Positions 46,829 through 59,785 of a stretch of 64,000 nucleotides of DNA are shown here, piece by piece. The notes below the pieces were generated by a model. The model was not told the origin of the DNA and made no database searches. It was given only the letters and a program-made list of their open reading frames with translations. The position numbers and the translations under genes were made by a program. The number at the start of each line of letters is the position of its first letter. The first letter of the stretch is position 1. Source of the stretch: Microplitis mediator (lineage: Eukaryota; Arthropoda; Insecta; Hymenoptera; Braconidae); contig NC_079973.1 of NCBI RefSeq assembly GCF_029852145.1, positions 20,106,422-20,170,421 on the forward strand, read 5' to 3'.

Positions 46829-48078
46829 GGTATACCATCGTACAATAGTTTATATAATATACAATATGAGTTTACGAAAATCAATGTACACGGAAAGAAA
46901 TTTACGGTAACAATTATGATATAGTATCGGAATGTTTCTTATATCGTATGGTAACAGATTTTTTGAAGTATCGATTATAGAAATGACATCCATACAAATT
47001 ATGTAAGCCATTAATATCTATGGGTTTCATTTCTAAGACACGATACCGAAATAGTTCCTACACGAGGATAATTAAGTAATTACGTTTATTGTGCTAAATT
47101 TTTAATTTCAATCATCTAGAATGATTGGAACATTTTTCAGTGCGATCGAACAATATGTACAATTATTACTAAATTCAAAAAGTTCAAATTCACAATATAT
47201 TTTTTATTTATTCTAGGTATTTTAGGATAGACAGCAAAGACAAAGTTACTACCTCACAGTTTCGATATTTGTCTAGTAATAGTAAAGTTTGGAGCTGAGT
47301 ACAGAATTATTTACTACATAGCAATTCCTCTGGGAACAAAATCGTGACTTCATCGGATCTTCTCATGCGAATGATTTGGCATAATGCAACTTGATACATA
47401 TTGTTGTTAATACCACAACATAACGAATTTTACTTCCTGAAGGAAAACTTCGAGATGGAAATTTTGCATGTGGTCCTGTTGTTGCATATTGTTTAACTAT
47501 GAATCAAAAATCAATATAAAGGTCACATACACGGAGAAATTATTGTTATTTCAAACACTATGGTGTCAAAGTAAAGTCGGACTATAATGGCTATATAGCA
47601 CAAATTGAAATGAAAATTGTTTCAAAAATTACTATGACACTTTAGCATTTCAAATAAAAATAATATACCCGAGAAATAATGGTTTGAATCTGTATATAGA
47701 TTGATGATCAAATTTTGTTTATTATTAGATCTACGTAGATTAATACCGCACTTTAATGTCGTAGATTTAATTTGTTCGACTTTTGAAAACTATGCAGATC
47801 TAAACCATTTTTCTAATCTACATGATTAATTGAATTATGTAAAAATGATCATGTTTTTTTCTTATTTTCAGCCATCATTTCAATTGATCCAAAAGCTCAA
47901 CGTTGTTTATTGTTATGTCTTCTTTGATGTTAGCAGCTGAGTTGACTCTGACCAACAACTAAATTATCTTATGTTTCAATGCTTTCTAAAAACGAATTAG
48001 TGAAAATCACTATTTGACAGTGAATAGTCACTTATTGCCTGTGAAAAGTGTACCACTATTTAAATTAGCGACATACTT
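46829..48078. other. Intergenic with degraded repeats
   Basis: TACACGGAAAGAAATTTACG (46889) and CACGGAGAAATTATTG (47529) are starts of ACACGG-type elements; 47527-47670 is a short one with inverted TTTGAAATGCTAAAGTGTCA words. No gene seen. Confidence 0.45.
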
Positions 48079-48310
48079 CCCGATGATAAAAGGTTTTATA
48101 CAATTGTGTAAAATTATATATGCATTATATATGAATTATATATAAATTGGATAGAAAAAATGGCCCTATCCAATTGTATACAATCTGTATACAATTTGCA
48201 TAGAATTGTATACAATTTCTATACAGATTGTATACAATTGGATCGGGCCATTTTTTCTATCCAATTTATGTATAATTTTATACAATTGTATAAAATCTTT
48301 TTTCATCGGG
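48079..48310. repeat. Fold-back element with CCCGATGA ends
   Basis: CCCGATGATAAAAGGTTTTA at the left is inverted at the right (TTTTTTCATCGGG). The whole 232 bases fold on a centre near 48195, with TTGTATACAATC words and GGATAGAAAAAATGGCCCTA inverted. It sits inside another inverted sequence rich in AATAGTGACTATT. Confidence 0.85.
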
Positions 48311-49948
48311 TTTTCACTAATAAATAGTGAATAGTCACTATTTCCACTATTTTAAATTTAAGAGAGTGAATGATAATATTTATTTAATAAAGTACAAAAA
48401 AAAAAAATATTCCTAAAGTAATGAACTTATAAATTTAAAATATTACTAACCAGTGAACTGTTTTATTAGAGTATAATAATATAAAAATAAGTTAACGACA
48501 TTTCAATGAATTGGCCTGATCGTTGTCAGCTCGTTAGTGCCCGTCGTCTGAAAGCTCGTTAACTTTCCATTAATCTTCAATTTATGGAGTAAAATAGCTT
48601 ATCGGCTCGCTGCAATTGCAATCAATGGCTCTGCGGTCTCGTGCCAACCCGGCTAGTGTCTATATGAAATTATTGGTCGTCCGCTAATTAATCTGACAAG
48701 AAAAATAAATGAAAAAAATTTTTAAAGCTTGAGAATGTAGAAGAAGGCGCGAAGAGAGAGAAAGAAAAAATAGAGTTGAGGAAAAATAATTTAAAATAAA
48801 AAAATGAAAACAAAAGAGAGTATAAAGGTGTTGCGCGTGCTCGAGACAGAGTCGAGAGGGTGCAGATAGAGACAAGTATCCCCACAAAACTTACGGAGGT
48901 CGCGTGCACGATACAATACTCAAGAATGGAAAAATTTTTCTCCCTGTTACCCACCGGAATTCGCCTCCAGGCATCTCTTCTTGGTTTTTTTTTCTTTATT
49001 CCGTCAGACCAACCGGACGCTCGGTCGCTTGTGCAACTTTTCACTGTCTCCGGTAGATGATAATAAACAGATATATAAAAAACAATAATAGTTCAAGTAA
49101 AATTAGAAGAAATATAACAATAGAATTTATTTATATTTTTCTCGGATCGTTGATTAAATTTTTTTTAGCCGTCATGAAAGTTTGATATGTTGATAAATTT
49201 TTTTTCAATAAAATATCGTTACGACGAGAAAATTTTTCAGATATTTATATTTAGGATTTTTTTGTCAAATAAAACCTCAACGTAATATAAATACATGGGC
49301 TTTATATATATTATATTATAATCTAGTATGCCCAGCTTTTTTTCCCTTTAAAATTCTCATTCGTTTAAAAGAAAAACGAAAAAGAAGTCACCATTCATTT
49401 AGTAAGTGCAAGAAGAAAAGTACCGTTGGTCCATGTTAGAGCGAAAGAGGAAAAAGAACGAACTAAACTGTTCCTAATGAAACCATAAAATTACACACTT
49501 CAAGTGCGAAATGTTAAGGTTGTAAAGAAGAGTTAGTTGCAACAGAAAAAAAAATTTTCCTTTTTACTACCTCCTTATTTATTTATTTATGTCTTTAAAA
49601 TTTATAAGATTTTATTTCGCAAAATTCTTCATTGCGTACCAAAGAGCAAAATCAGTACATTTGAACCCACAGATTGGAATCATACTAGCTTTATTTGGTA
49701 TGCTCATTGATGATGTATTACTGTACATGTATTACATCATGAGAAAATGTTCTACTTTCCTCCCGTTAAATAAAGAAGCGATTAACGTTTTTTGCACAGG
49801 CGTACAGCGAAGAGGTCAATTTTCATCAAACCTGCACGGAAAGCTTGAACTTCGACTCCGTTGAGTGGGAGCAAAGTTTTAATTTTTTGCTAAAAGAAAA
49901 TAAATCATGAATATACGCATGCGTCAATTTTCCTTAAATAAATAGCAT
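48311..49948. other. Intergenic, includes GA-rich island 2 (48590-49060)
   Basis: 48700-48790 is GA-rich on the plus strand (GGCGCGAAGAGAGAGAAAGA), and 48830-49040 is relatively GC-rich with short open frames on both strands. None of these frames carries a known motif or keeps an acceptable composition. It may be a promoter or 5' UTR. Confidence 0.3.
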
Positions 49949-50200
49949 ATTATACACCAAGGGAGGAAAGTAGGGTATTCCAACCGGCGTATATTATTGT
50001 GGCAAACACGCGGATTGGCATGTATACTATTTTTCACCAGGTCTGCACCTACACAGTAATAGTACATTACACACCTAGGGAGAAAGATTCGATCCGCGTG
50101 TGTATTTGCCTACCTGAGCAGAAGGCAAGGGTGGCAAACACGTGGCTGGGGACGTGGTATGTATACGAATTTTAACCCGATCTACACCTGACAGCTTAAA
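49949..50200. repeat. Two-unit tandem repeat, period about 132 bases
   Basis: GTGGCAAACACGCGGATTGG at 49999 and GTGGCAAACACGTGGCTGGG at 50131 begin parallel tracts with ATGTATAC and a CACCTACAC/CTACACCTGACAG stretch. It is less AT-rich than its surroundings. Function unknown. Confidence 0.6.
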
Positions 50201-51759
50201 TTTTTGTCTCTGTTTAAGGTAAGAATGACGCATGTGCTAATTTTTATCATATTTTTTCTCATGAAGGAAAAGAATGACTTTTTTCCCTTTAAGAGGATTT
50301 GCCATCTATTCTCTTTCTCACACACATGTGAACAAACGAAACGGTCCTGGTTGCACTTACACTAGCAAATGGAAATTTCAAATAAGCCGTTCTCAGATAT
50401 GAACTGAAATTGACGAACCGGAAGCATTTCATTCGATAAATAATAACTTTACGCATCGAATGACATATTTTATTTCATTATTTAGGCCTTTATCTGTGAA
50501 AACGGTTCATTTGAAAATCACCTGTTTCACTTTCTTAAACAGGGCAGGAATTCAAACTTTCACCGCAGATATGGTGAAAAATTAATTTTTGAGCTGCAAA
50601 GCTTTTATATTATTTTCTTTTTGTATTATTCGCTTTAAAACATTTCATCATTATACTTTGAATCGTTTCTATAATATTTATCCAAAGCTATATTATAAAA
50701 AGTACTTTGCACCATAAAAAATAATTTCTACTATAAAAATCTGATGCAATCCAACATTGATCTACTTTGATATTCATATAAAACATTCAAGCTAGAGTTT
50801 CATCTTTGATGTGTTTTCATTGGTCTGTTAGTACGTTTGTGCAAACGTAAATCCAATAAAATCTCAAGTTTGTTATGAATCAACTTGATTCCTTTTACAC
50901 TAGCTTTAATAAATATCTCTAAAGTAAAACTGCGTTGAAAACCGCTATTTAAATTCCTCTTATTCAAATAATAATTATTTATTAATTTTACGTTTTAAAT
51001 TAAATACTTCATAAATTTAAATATTATTTTTATTATGACATAAACATTTAGTCTTATGAAACTGTTGCATATTCAATAGATTTTCACATACTAAAACTAT
51101 TGCACACCTTAAGCACGAAGCGTTAAATTTACTCTATCGAGTCTCGGTCAATAATTTTTTACTGTTTTGCTCACTTTTACTTGTTTTCATACTTTATATT
51201 GTTTACGTAAACAGTATGAAAAGCACACTATTACCGTAACAAAACTTCTTAATAGACACATTCTACACAATTTGAGGTTCATTCGATCGGATATTCGTAG
51301 AATAAAATGTAAATTAATTTTCAATAACTGAACCAGTTGTGTTGGTTCGACTGTACGTAAACACATCTTCAATAGAAAAAAAAAAAAAAGATTGGATTGA
51401 CCTCATACTTTTTCCAATAGCTTTAAATTTCTATAGAATAGAGCTCTGTTGAAAATTACCAATAAAATCCTTTTTTTTTTTGTAATTGTAATAAATGAGT
51501 TAAGCACAAAACTGATAGTTTCATATCTTTTGAATCCATTTGTGTATGTATCATCAAATACTACTAACGACAATATATAAAATGTATCAACAAAGAAAAA
51601 GTTGACGAATATCCAACAGTTGATGACACTGAAATTTTTTGTTTTCATTGAGTGCAATACAAATAAATGGAAACAGTAGAGATATTTTATATGAAACCTC
51701 GAATATAAATGAGTGAAACTGAGGTAAAAAATGATCATTTCAAAAAAAGTTTGAGGAAG
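50201..51759. other. Intergenic, nothing recognised
   Basis: AT-rich, with no supported gene. The open frames at 51187-51372 and 51403-51738 (minus) lack motifs and are typical of AT-rich noncoding DNA. Confidence 0.5.
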
Positions 51760-52190
51760 CCCGGCCCAAAAATAAAACTTGATTTAGACTTGGTTTACTA
51801 AGTCGAAATTTTGAGCCGTTTTCCAAAGACAAACTCGACTTTTTTTTACAAAGATATGAGATACACTGAGTTTTCGCCTTGGTTTAGACTTAACTGGCTT
51901 ACTTAGTCACAATTCAAGACGAAAAAGTCGAAATTGACTTGGTTTAGACTTCGTTGACTTGAATTATAAGGCGAAAAAGTTGAAACTAAGGTGAAACGTG
52001 AAAAACACATTTTGATTTGGTTGATGAAGTCTAAAGCGACTGTCGTACTAAGATGAAAAAAGCTGTAAAAGTTGTCAAAATTTTAAGTCGAAAAAGTCAA
52101 CATCTTATCGGAAAACCGTCGGCAAATCGATAACTTCAAAAGAAGATTAAGGTGAAGCGAACCTCAATCAAGTTTTATTTTTGACCCGGG
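51760..52190. repeat. MITE with CCCGGCCCAAAAATAAAACT ends
   Basis: The left end and the inverted right end (AAGTTTTATTTTTGACCCGG) flank about 380 bases of repeated GACTTGGTTTAGACTT and AAGTCGAAAAAGTC words in both orientations. A relative is at 811-1240. Confidence 0.8.
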
Positions 52191-52397
52191 AGATATTATA
52201 ATTTACTTGAATGGAATTAAAAAAATTTGACATTGTGATGCTTTATAAAATTTAATTTTTATTTTATTGCTGCATGAACTTTTGAGTTGAGCTGTGTATT
52301 TTTGAATTTTTCAGATTTTTTTAGATGACTATGAATTTTTTTCTTAAATAACAAAGCTTAAAAGAAAATATCGTAATAGTTCTGTGTTTATTTTCAG

Positions 52398-52513
52398 TTA
52401 ACCCTTTGTTGGTCGCGCTATGAGCAAATCGCCTGCTAACAACTACTCAACCTATAGAGATTCGCTACAGTGCGAGTGAGAAACTAAAGAAGACGCGACC
52501 AACGAAGGGTTAA
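52398..52513. repeat. Small fold-back with TTAACCCTTTGTTGGTCGCG ends
   Basis: 20-base inverted ends, one mismatch, separated by about 75 bases. The ends resemble those of the element at 1631-2038. Confidence 0.8.
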
Positions 52514-53249
52514 GTAGTAAATATTACACAACTTCAATATTTCAATATTATTAAGCATACCACTTATGTAACTAATTTTGAAATACCCATTATATAGATT
52601 GTATATACAAATTTCTATATATATACATCTATATAGTTGTATATTATATTACAGAGCGTCGAAAAAATAAAAAAAAATAAAATGAACAGAATAAGTAAAA
52701 GAGGGTGAACTATAAGAAAATGCTCTTAGAGCCACAATAGAGACAATGTCACTCAGTGGACGTTTTGAGACAATAGAACTTTATGGGCAATAATAGTCAT
52801 AGCGATACCGGTCAATGGAGCCAAGATAATGCCCGTAAAAGACAAAAAAATAAAAAATAGACAGAATAAAATAAAAAAATTCGCATCTTCAGCGAGCCAT
52901 TTGACGATCGCAACGAGGCAAAGACCCTTGTTCTTTTTTTAGCCAATGATCGCCATCAAATAATAATATGACACAGGATCCTCAAAGACCTAACCGCTTA
53001 AGACTTTATAGACAATAAAACTCTTATACATTTTTTATTCTTATATAATTTATTTTATCCCATTGACCGAATTATTTGTCCACAACATTTAACTTCATTA
53101 CCATTTTTTTTCAATAATATACGTACATTAAAATTTTGTATCATAACATAACTCAACAGTTGCCAGCTGTCCTTGGATAAAATATGACGTTTATTGTTTT
53201 TTTAACTCCCTCTTATCTGAATTTAAAATTTAAAATATAGTAGTTTATC

Positions 53250-53342
53250 TATCGAGTGCGATCGTAGTAAGACGCGAGTTGTGAAAATTGCTGCCCGAGC
53301 CGAAGGCGACCAACACACGAGCGTCTTAGACTCGATTGTACT
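53250..53342. repeat. Small repeat with GCCCGAGCCGAAGGCGA core
   Basis: ATCGAGTGCGATCGTAGTAA at the left and CTTAGACTCGATTGTACT at the right are inverted partners around a TGCCCGAGCCGAAGGCGACC core. It is a variant of the 13187-13310 family with different arms. Confidence 0.6.
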
Positions 53343-53544
53343 AAATAAATACATTAGTTTTTGTGACAGATATTTGAAATGTACTACAGTTGGTACCTAT
53401 AAATAGCACGTTATAAATCCGCGTTTGTTTATTTGGAAAGATTGTTTTGAGTATTTGTTGAAAATGAGAGAGAGGTCGATAAGTGTATTAATTAATATGA
53501 TGATAAATTTTCTCACAAGATGGCTCGTTGAGTTACTTCAATAT

Positions 53545-54099
53545 TTTTTGTGATACCCGCTGCGAAGGTTAGATTTTCGACCGCCGTCTGGCGGTAGAAA
53601 AGCGGCCGATTCCCACATAGCAGAATTTAGTATAATTTTGCCAATACTTTCGGCACGAATGCCGAAAGGATATACTTTCGCTACCATACGTTTCACGTTG
53701 TACCTATTTAAATGAATTTTTATGCTACAACTATTAAAAATAACGTTGATACAATAAACTCACATAATTTATCACAATCATTAAAAATAAATGGACCACT
53801 TAAAAATATATCTCTTAATTTTAAAAACTGTTCAAATATCACCTTTAATTTCAATGATAAATAATTATGATAATAATTTTGCTATAAAAAATAATAATAG
53901 TTCTATCCTGTCATACAAAAAAAAATGTGTCACCAGCAATATAAAAATTTTCTCTAATAAATATTTCTTATAACGTTATTTCTTTTATTTATTAATTTAT
54001 TTTATTCTTTTTTTTATGATGAATTATCTTTTTAATTATAATTAATTTTGATTACATCATTTCTCTTAAATCGAACCTTTGCAGCGGGTATCACAAAAA
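53545..54099. repeat. MITE with TTTTTGTGATACCCGCTGCG ends
   Basis: Inverted ends of about 32 bases at 53545-53576 and 54068-54099 (GCAGCGGGTATCACAAAAA). The interior is AT-rich; an open frame at 53791-53973 inside it has no family features. Confidence 0.8.
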
Positions 54100-54104
54100 G
54101 TACA

Positions 54105-54295
54105 GTGTATGTCATGTGTGCAACGAGAGGGACACCTGGTGAGCGTGGTTGCGGCATTCGCTTCTGCTTATGCTACAGTCACATGTGTACTCGTGTAAAT
54201 AGCCACACTCGTACTCATGTGACTGCGCCATAAGCTATCAGCTCATGCGCACCACGCTCATCAAGATATCTCCCTCTTTGCACACGCGCTATACA
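54105..54295. repeat. GC-rich imperfect fold-back
   Basis: TGTGTGCAACGAGAGGGACA, GGTGAGCGTGGT and GCTTATGCTACAGTCACATG in the left half pair with the right half (CATGTGACTGCGCCATAAGC, ACCACGCTCATC, CTCCCTCTTTGCACAC). It directly follows the MITE at 53545-54099. It could be a degraded fold-back element or a structured transcript. Confidence 0.7.
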
Positions 54296-55667
54296 ATCTA
54301 CTATTTTAATCCGTTGATGACGTCACTATTAGAACGATCAGGTATCTTTTTTACCAGCTGTATCTTATCTAATATTTTTATCTGCCGACTATAGGCGCTA
54401 AATGTCGTACATTTCAAGTTTCTGTCACAAAAAAAATTTGAAGTTATTGATTTCAAACCGATTTTCAGACATGGAATTTTTATCAAATGTAGGTTTCGTA
54501 TTTACCAACTGAAGTAGAGATCGTTTGATCAAAGAGATTCTAAAATATTATAAAAAAAAAAAAAAAAATGTCTTTGAGCTTGAAAATGACGAGAATTTTT
54601 GAGGCTGGCTCACAGAGTCGACCATTTTGAAGTCTTATTTTTTTCTAATAAATTAATTTTATCATATCTCTAGTAATTGCGAATATGAACGAATAAAAAA
54701 AAATAGCAGTGTATAATAAATGATAAAAATATTAAGAAAATGGATAATTTTAAGTTTCAGACGAATTAATCCAAGTGCAAAGTTAAGAGTTTCATTTTAT
54801 GTATATGAAAATACATAAAGAAGAAATGAAATGAGAGTAGAGTCTCAACGACACTACTTTTTTTTCAGAAGAACCACGACGTCTCGACATCAGACGTCGC
54901 ATTCTGATGGTACAGTACAGCGAGTTTGAGAACGAAAAGAAACTAAAAAAAAGGTCGATGCTTTCGCGCATACTTATGTTTAAGACATGTATTTGTGTGT
55001 GGTGATAAAGCGCAGAGGGAAAAGAGAGAGACGAGTAATAAAAAAAAAGAGGAAATAAAAAATAGAGTAGAGAAGTAAAGAGTCGGCTCCAATTACGGCG
55101 TTTAGAGAAGGCTCCAGTATTATATACATACCCTGCCAAAAGAGAAGTAGATATAGAGAGGCTCGTCGAGTCTTTGCGCGAAGGGTGAATTCCATCGTTG
55201 CAACTCTCTCAGAAGCCTCGAGCTATCTCAACCATTTGTCGTTTGTATACCCCAACTTTCTCTCTCACATTAAAATATATATATACATACAAATACTACT
55301 GGATAGTATACTCATATGCAAGAAGTCTCGTTAGATTTTCGCCATTCGGTTATATCCGCTTTGCCACTACTATATATTATATAATACATGTGTGTAGACG
55401 TACACATTATATGCTTATTTCCCATTTCATCTCTATACCTGTTCACGGTCTTACACGCTGCTGGTTCTCAAATCAATCCTGAACTGTCTGCCACACCTGT
55501 TTACAATCAGGATGCTAGAAATTAACGGGTAGCATATATACGCATGCAATTAACACTCTAGACAAATGAAGATTTAACTGAGATATATATATATATATAT
55601 ATCAATACTCAACTAATAATATTTTTTATCAATATGTGAAGTATTAGATCCGTATCTTTCGAAATTA
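54296..55667. other. Intergenic, includes GA-rich island 3 (54800-55500)
   Basis: 54820-55190 is GA-rich (AGGGAAAAGAGAGAGACGAG) and the following 300 bases are pyrimidine-rich on the plus strand. Short frames exist on both strands without motifs. A TA run is at 55581-55601. It may be a promoter or UTR. Confidence 0.3.
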
Positions 55668-56104
55668 ATCCCTATCGGATCCGTATTACGGTAAATTATG
55701 ATAATTACCTTATTTTCCCGTAAGTTATGGAAAAATAGTGTAATTTACAATAAAATACGGGATTCTACGGTTAAATACGGTATTTTGCGGTAAATGTTTG
55801 GCATTTTACGGCAAAATTGCGGTATTTTGACCCCAAATTGGTCGTAAAAGAGCGGTAATTTACCGTAAAATTGCGGCAAGCCTGCGGTATTTTACCGTAA
55901 AGTAAAGTATTGCAAAAACTGTAAAAATAAAAAACATATGGTGCTTGCAGTAAAAGTGCTGCAAATTACGGTACATTGTCGTATTTTACTGCAGAGTGCG
56001 GTAAATTACCGTAAATTGCGGCATATTTGCCGTAGAAATACTGTATTTTACGATAAATTACGGCAAAATGTGGTAAATTACCATAATTCAGATCCGCCAG
56101 GGAT
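55668..56104. repeat. GGATCCG/ACGGTAAATT element, long copy
   Basis: ATCCCTATCGGATCCGTATT at the left and TTCAGATCCGCCAGGGAT at the right, with many ACGGTAAATTACGG words between. Related to the fold-back at 9095-9311 but about twice as long. Confidence 0.8.
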
Positions 56105-56725
56105 TTATTTAATCGAACGGAAAAATATTAATAAAAAGTTTTATTGTAAACTTATGTACCAGTAATTACAGTAAAGTGAGTAAAAAAAAATTATTCGCCT
56201 AAAATTCTAAGTAATTACTCGATAAATAATTTCAAAATCGCACTTTAAGCGGTAACTCTTGAATTATTTCGAAGCTCCTATTTTATGATTCACCCTCGCT
56301 GATTTAACTTTTCCTTGGCAATTAATTCTATTAATTTATTCATATTAATTCAAGGCTTATTCAGCGAGAAAAAGTGAGACTAATTTTGTGAGACTAAAAT
56401 TTGTAGGGATTAATTGAAAAATTTATCGAAGTCCGACAAAAAAAGTAGATGTATATTTGAAGTGTTAATTCCCGGTTTTCCGGCCTCCTTCAGCTTTAGC
56501 ACCTTATCGAAAGACTACTAAAATGGGGATGAACTTAATTGTCACCTTGTGTATATATGTATTGTATATGCATAAATGTATAGATCTGTATAAAATAGAG
56601 TAGAAAAATATGTAATTTCACCCTTAGCATCATCGGAGGAGAAGTGATTATTTTTTGAAACTGGATTATATTATCATAGAAGTAGACTTGTTTTCAACCC
56701 GAATAAATTTGAAATGGGATTTACT
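56105..56725. other. Intergenic, nothing recognised
   Basis: AT-rich DNA between two MITEs; no gene seen. Confidence 0.5.
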
Positions 56726-57433
56726 CCCGCATGAAAATACCATATATGATAAACATATATGGAAAAATATAAAATCAATATGGGACCATATAAGTGGCTA
56801 AAAACGATATATATTTTCTTATATATAATATAATAAGTTTTAAAATAATTAATTATATACGTAAGTTTATAAGTTAATACATGTATTATATATATTTATA
56901 ATCATATATGTAAATTTATAAGTTAGCACATATATGTATTACATATATTGATAATTATATATGTAAATTTGTAAGCTAGCACACATATAGATATATATTC
57001 TGAACACAATGTTTGAATCTTATAACAGAGAGAGGAAGACAGAAAAGAATAGATTTTATTTATTCTTACATATATGGAGAGACTTATATGGTTCTATATA
57101 TCGAAAAATATACAAAAATTTATAAAGTTAAATACATGGTACATATATCGTGCCATATAATGATGAATGATATATGTATTCTTATTTGTTTCCATACATA
57201 AATATCATTTATTTTTGAATATATTAAAATTATAAGTTTTCAAATATATAAATAATATATTGAAGTTATACGGAAATATATGAACTCATATAAGAAAAAA
57301 CATATAGAAATATAATAAAATCGGCCAAAATCTATGTATAGTTCTATATAAGACTTCATGTATTGTCACATATTTATATCTGTAACATATATTTTTTAAC
57401 ATATGTTTACCATATATGATATTTTTATGCGGG
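56726..57433. repeat. MITE with CCCGCATGAAAATACCATAT ends
   Basis: The left end and its inverted partner (ATGATATTTTTATGCGGG) match over about 33 bases. The interior is strings of ACATATATGTA-like words. Open frames within it are shadows. Confidence 0.8.
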
Positions 57434-57929
57434 CTAACACATCTTAAAATTTGAACTTACTGTTCATTCATTCGTAATTTAAATATAATTTTTTTAAAAG
57501 GAAATTTTTTTCACTTAACAAACGCGTATTGTGAAACGACCATTGAGACTCAACTTCACAGATTTGAAAAATCACAAAGCTAGACATGTGCTGAATAAAG
57601 TACGTGTGCAACACATGGACTAAATTATTATCTGTAAAACAGAATGTCTTTAGAGCGTGCCGTAAGTGCTCACGCACGAGTCGGAGACGAGTTTTCGGTG
57701 CATGCCAGAAACAACCGCCACACATGTAGTGTAAGCAAAATTTGTAAAAATAAAAAGCGAACAGATTTTGTTATTGCGACATCTGTTGCCAGTTTTATAA
57801 ATTAATATGTTCGCTTCTTTTTCATAAAACAACACACGTTTGCCAATAAAGTTTTAGAAAAATTCATATTATTTATAGGTGAATAATAATAAAATATATT
57901 GTCAGAAATAAATTTGAAAATCATATACA
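57434..57929. other. Intergenic, nothing recognised
   Basis: A less AT-rich stretch at 57650-57730 contains short open minus-strand frames without motifs. Confidence 0.45.
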
Positions 57930-58314
57930 TAGGGGGGAGGGGGTACTTAAGGATATATTAAGTTTTCGGGGACTCAAATACGTTCAGTCTTTTTACGCAA
58001 AATAAAGTACCCCCTAAAAAAGGTGAAAAAAAAATTCTAGAAATTAAATAAATTTAATTAAATTAAATTTTCTGATAGGTAATTGACAAAAAAAATTACA
58101 TTTCTCATAATTATTAAATGCAAAGGAAGAAAAAAAAATTTTAATAGTTTTTATCATAAAACAAAAGTCTTTGACACTTTTCGACTGACACTTTCGATTT
58201 TTGAAAATTAAAAAAAAAATTTTAAATAATGCTCAATTATATTAAAAATAATTATTTTGAAAACGTTTCAAAAAACAAACTTTTTTTATCTAATTTTGGA
58301 CATTTGCCCCCCTA
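57930..58314. repeat. G-rich-ended MITE, copy 1
   Basis: ATAGGGGGGAGGGGGTACTT at the left, GCCCCCCTATAT at the right. The interior has AAGTTTTCGGGGACTCAAAT and CAAAGTACCCCCTAAAAAAG, shared with 61778-62488. Confidence 0.7.
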
Positions 58315-58317
58315 TAT

Positions 58318-58664
58318 ATACACAGTAAAAAATATTGTGTATCTGTGTTAAAAACGGTCCGTGTTAAAATTTTTGTGTTGATTACTTTGTGTCAAATCAA
58401 CACAATTCTTTGTGTTACTGTAAAATTTTTAATTGATTTACTCTTCAACACTTTAAAAGTGTTTCTTAGTATAAAAATCGATATTATCAATATTTATTAA
58501 GTGTTACTTTAAAATCAACACAAAAAAAGTGTTGAAATTTTAACACAAATTTTGTGTTGAAATTCAACACAAATAGCCTGTGTTGAAAAATAACACAAAT
58601 ATTGTGTGGACCGTTTCTAACACACAGATTGTGTAGATTTTAACACAATATTTTTTACTGTGTA
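58318..58664. repeat. TGTGTTGAA-family MITE, longer copy
   Basis: TACACAGTAAAAAATATTGT at the left is inverted at the right (AATATTTTTTACTGTGTA). Interior words are TTTGTGTTGAAATTCAACAC. Same family as 4331-4499. Confidence 0.85.
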
Positions 58665-59785
58665 TAAAATATTAAAAATAAATGTTTTATCGAGTACTCA
58701 AAGTTTTATATTTCTATTGTTATTTATTTTTTACAGATTCTTAAAATTGAGATGCTTTCAAAGTATTCTGAGAACATGAAGAACATGAAAAAGTACAAAA
58801 GATATAAAAAACTATCAAAGATTATTCTGCAAGAACGCTATGCTGAACTAGAAAAGCCTTTCTGTATTTGACATTTGTTACTATAAGATCGCTGAGTTTG
58901 AGGTAAAACTTTTCTTTATGCATTTTAACTCTTGTTGCTACTTTAAATCGCCAGGGAGTTGCTAACATCAGGCATCCATTTACATACATAGGTTTAGCAT
59001 ATGAAGAGCACCGTAGGCTGTACTATGTACACTCCACAAGATAAGATACATCTGCATAGAACAACGTCTATACAATCAACTCTATATGCCCTGGAATTAC
59101 GTTAGTATGTTTATTTAAGGCATTGTATTATAAGTAACCTTCAACTAATACATTACACATAATACCATATTTTCTTTACTCAGCAACTACACTTACACAA
59201 TTAATTTAGCTTGTTATAAGTTCACTTAAGCTAATTTACTTTATGTTGGATCGTAATTTATTATTTGTTTACTGTTTGATAAAAAAAAAAAGAAATTATC
59301 TCCAGTTTATACGCCCATTGGGTGTAAAACTTATCATTTGTTAGTTATTACTTTTTATGTTTTTCAATTAATTATTAGTAATTTTACCTTCTGCTCGAAG
59401 AAGACATAAAAATTTTTAATGTTGCGAAGTATTATTAATTTTTGAATAACTAATCATTTAAAAATAAACTTTAGTAAATTACTTAACCAAGTGGTACTAA
59501 AATTCAATGAGAACTTACAAGTTTTAATGAAACTTTTGATTGCCATGAGAGTTATTCCACTAATTGATAAATTTTGAAGGGATATATTGTATAAGCAAGT
59601 TCTACAAACAGTATTTTGAACTCAAAGTTATCAAAACTATTTGTAATAATTACTTAAAGCTCGTAGAACTTGTATACAGAAGGAACTTCAAAAGAAGAAT
59701 TTGCAAGATTAACCAATAATTTTTTTTTTTTAACTAAAAAAATGGACGTCACTCATTATTTTTTGTTTTTCGCTAATACTCATTC
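58665..59785. other. Intergenic, nothing recognised
   Basis: AT-rich; no supported gene or repeat family. Confidence 0.5.

Noticed and set aside
48684..49060. Frames rich in Phe, Leu and Ser on the minus strand
   Set aside because: Complement of a GA-rich tract; hydrophobicity comes from composition, not a real membrane protein.
54792..55195. Minus-strand frames of 71 and 115 residues
   Set aside because: Same GA-rich tract effect.
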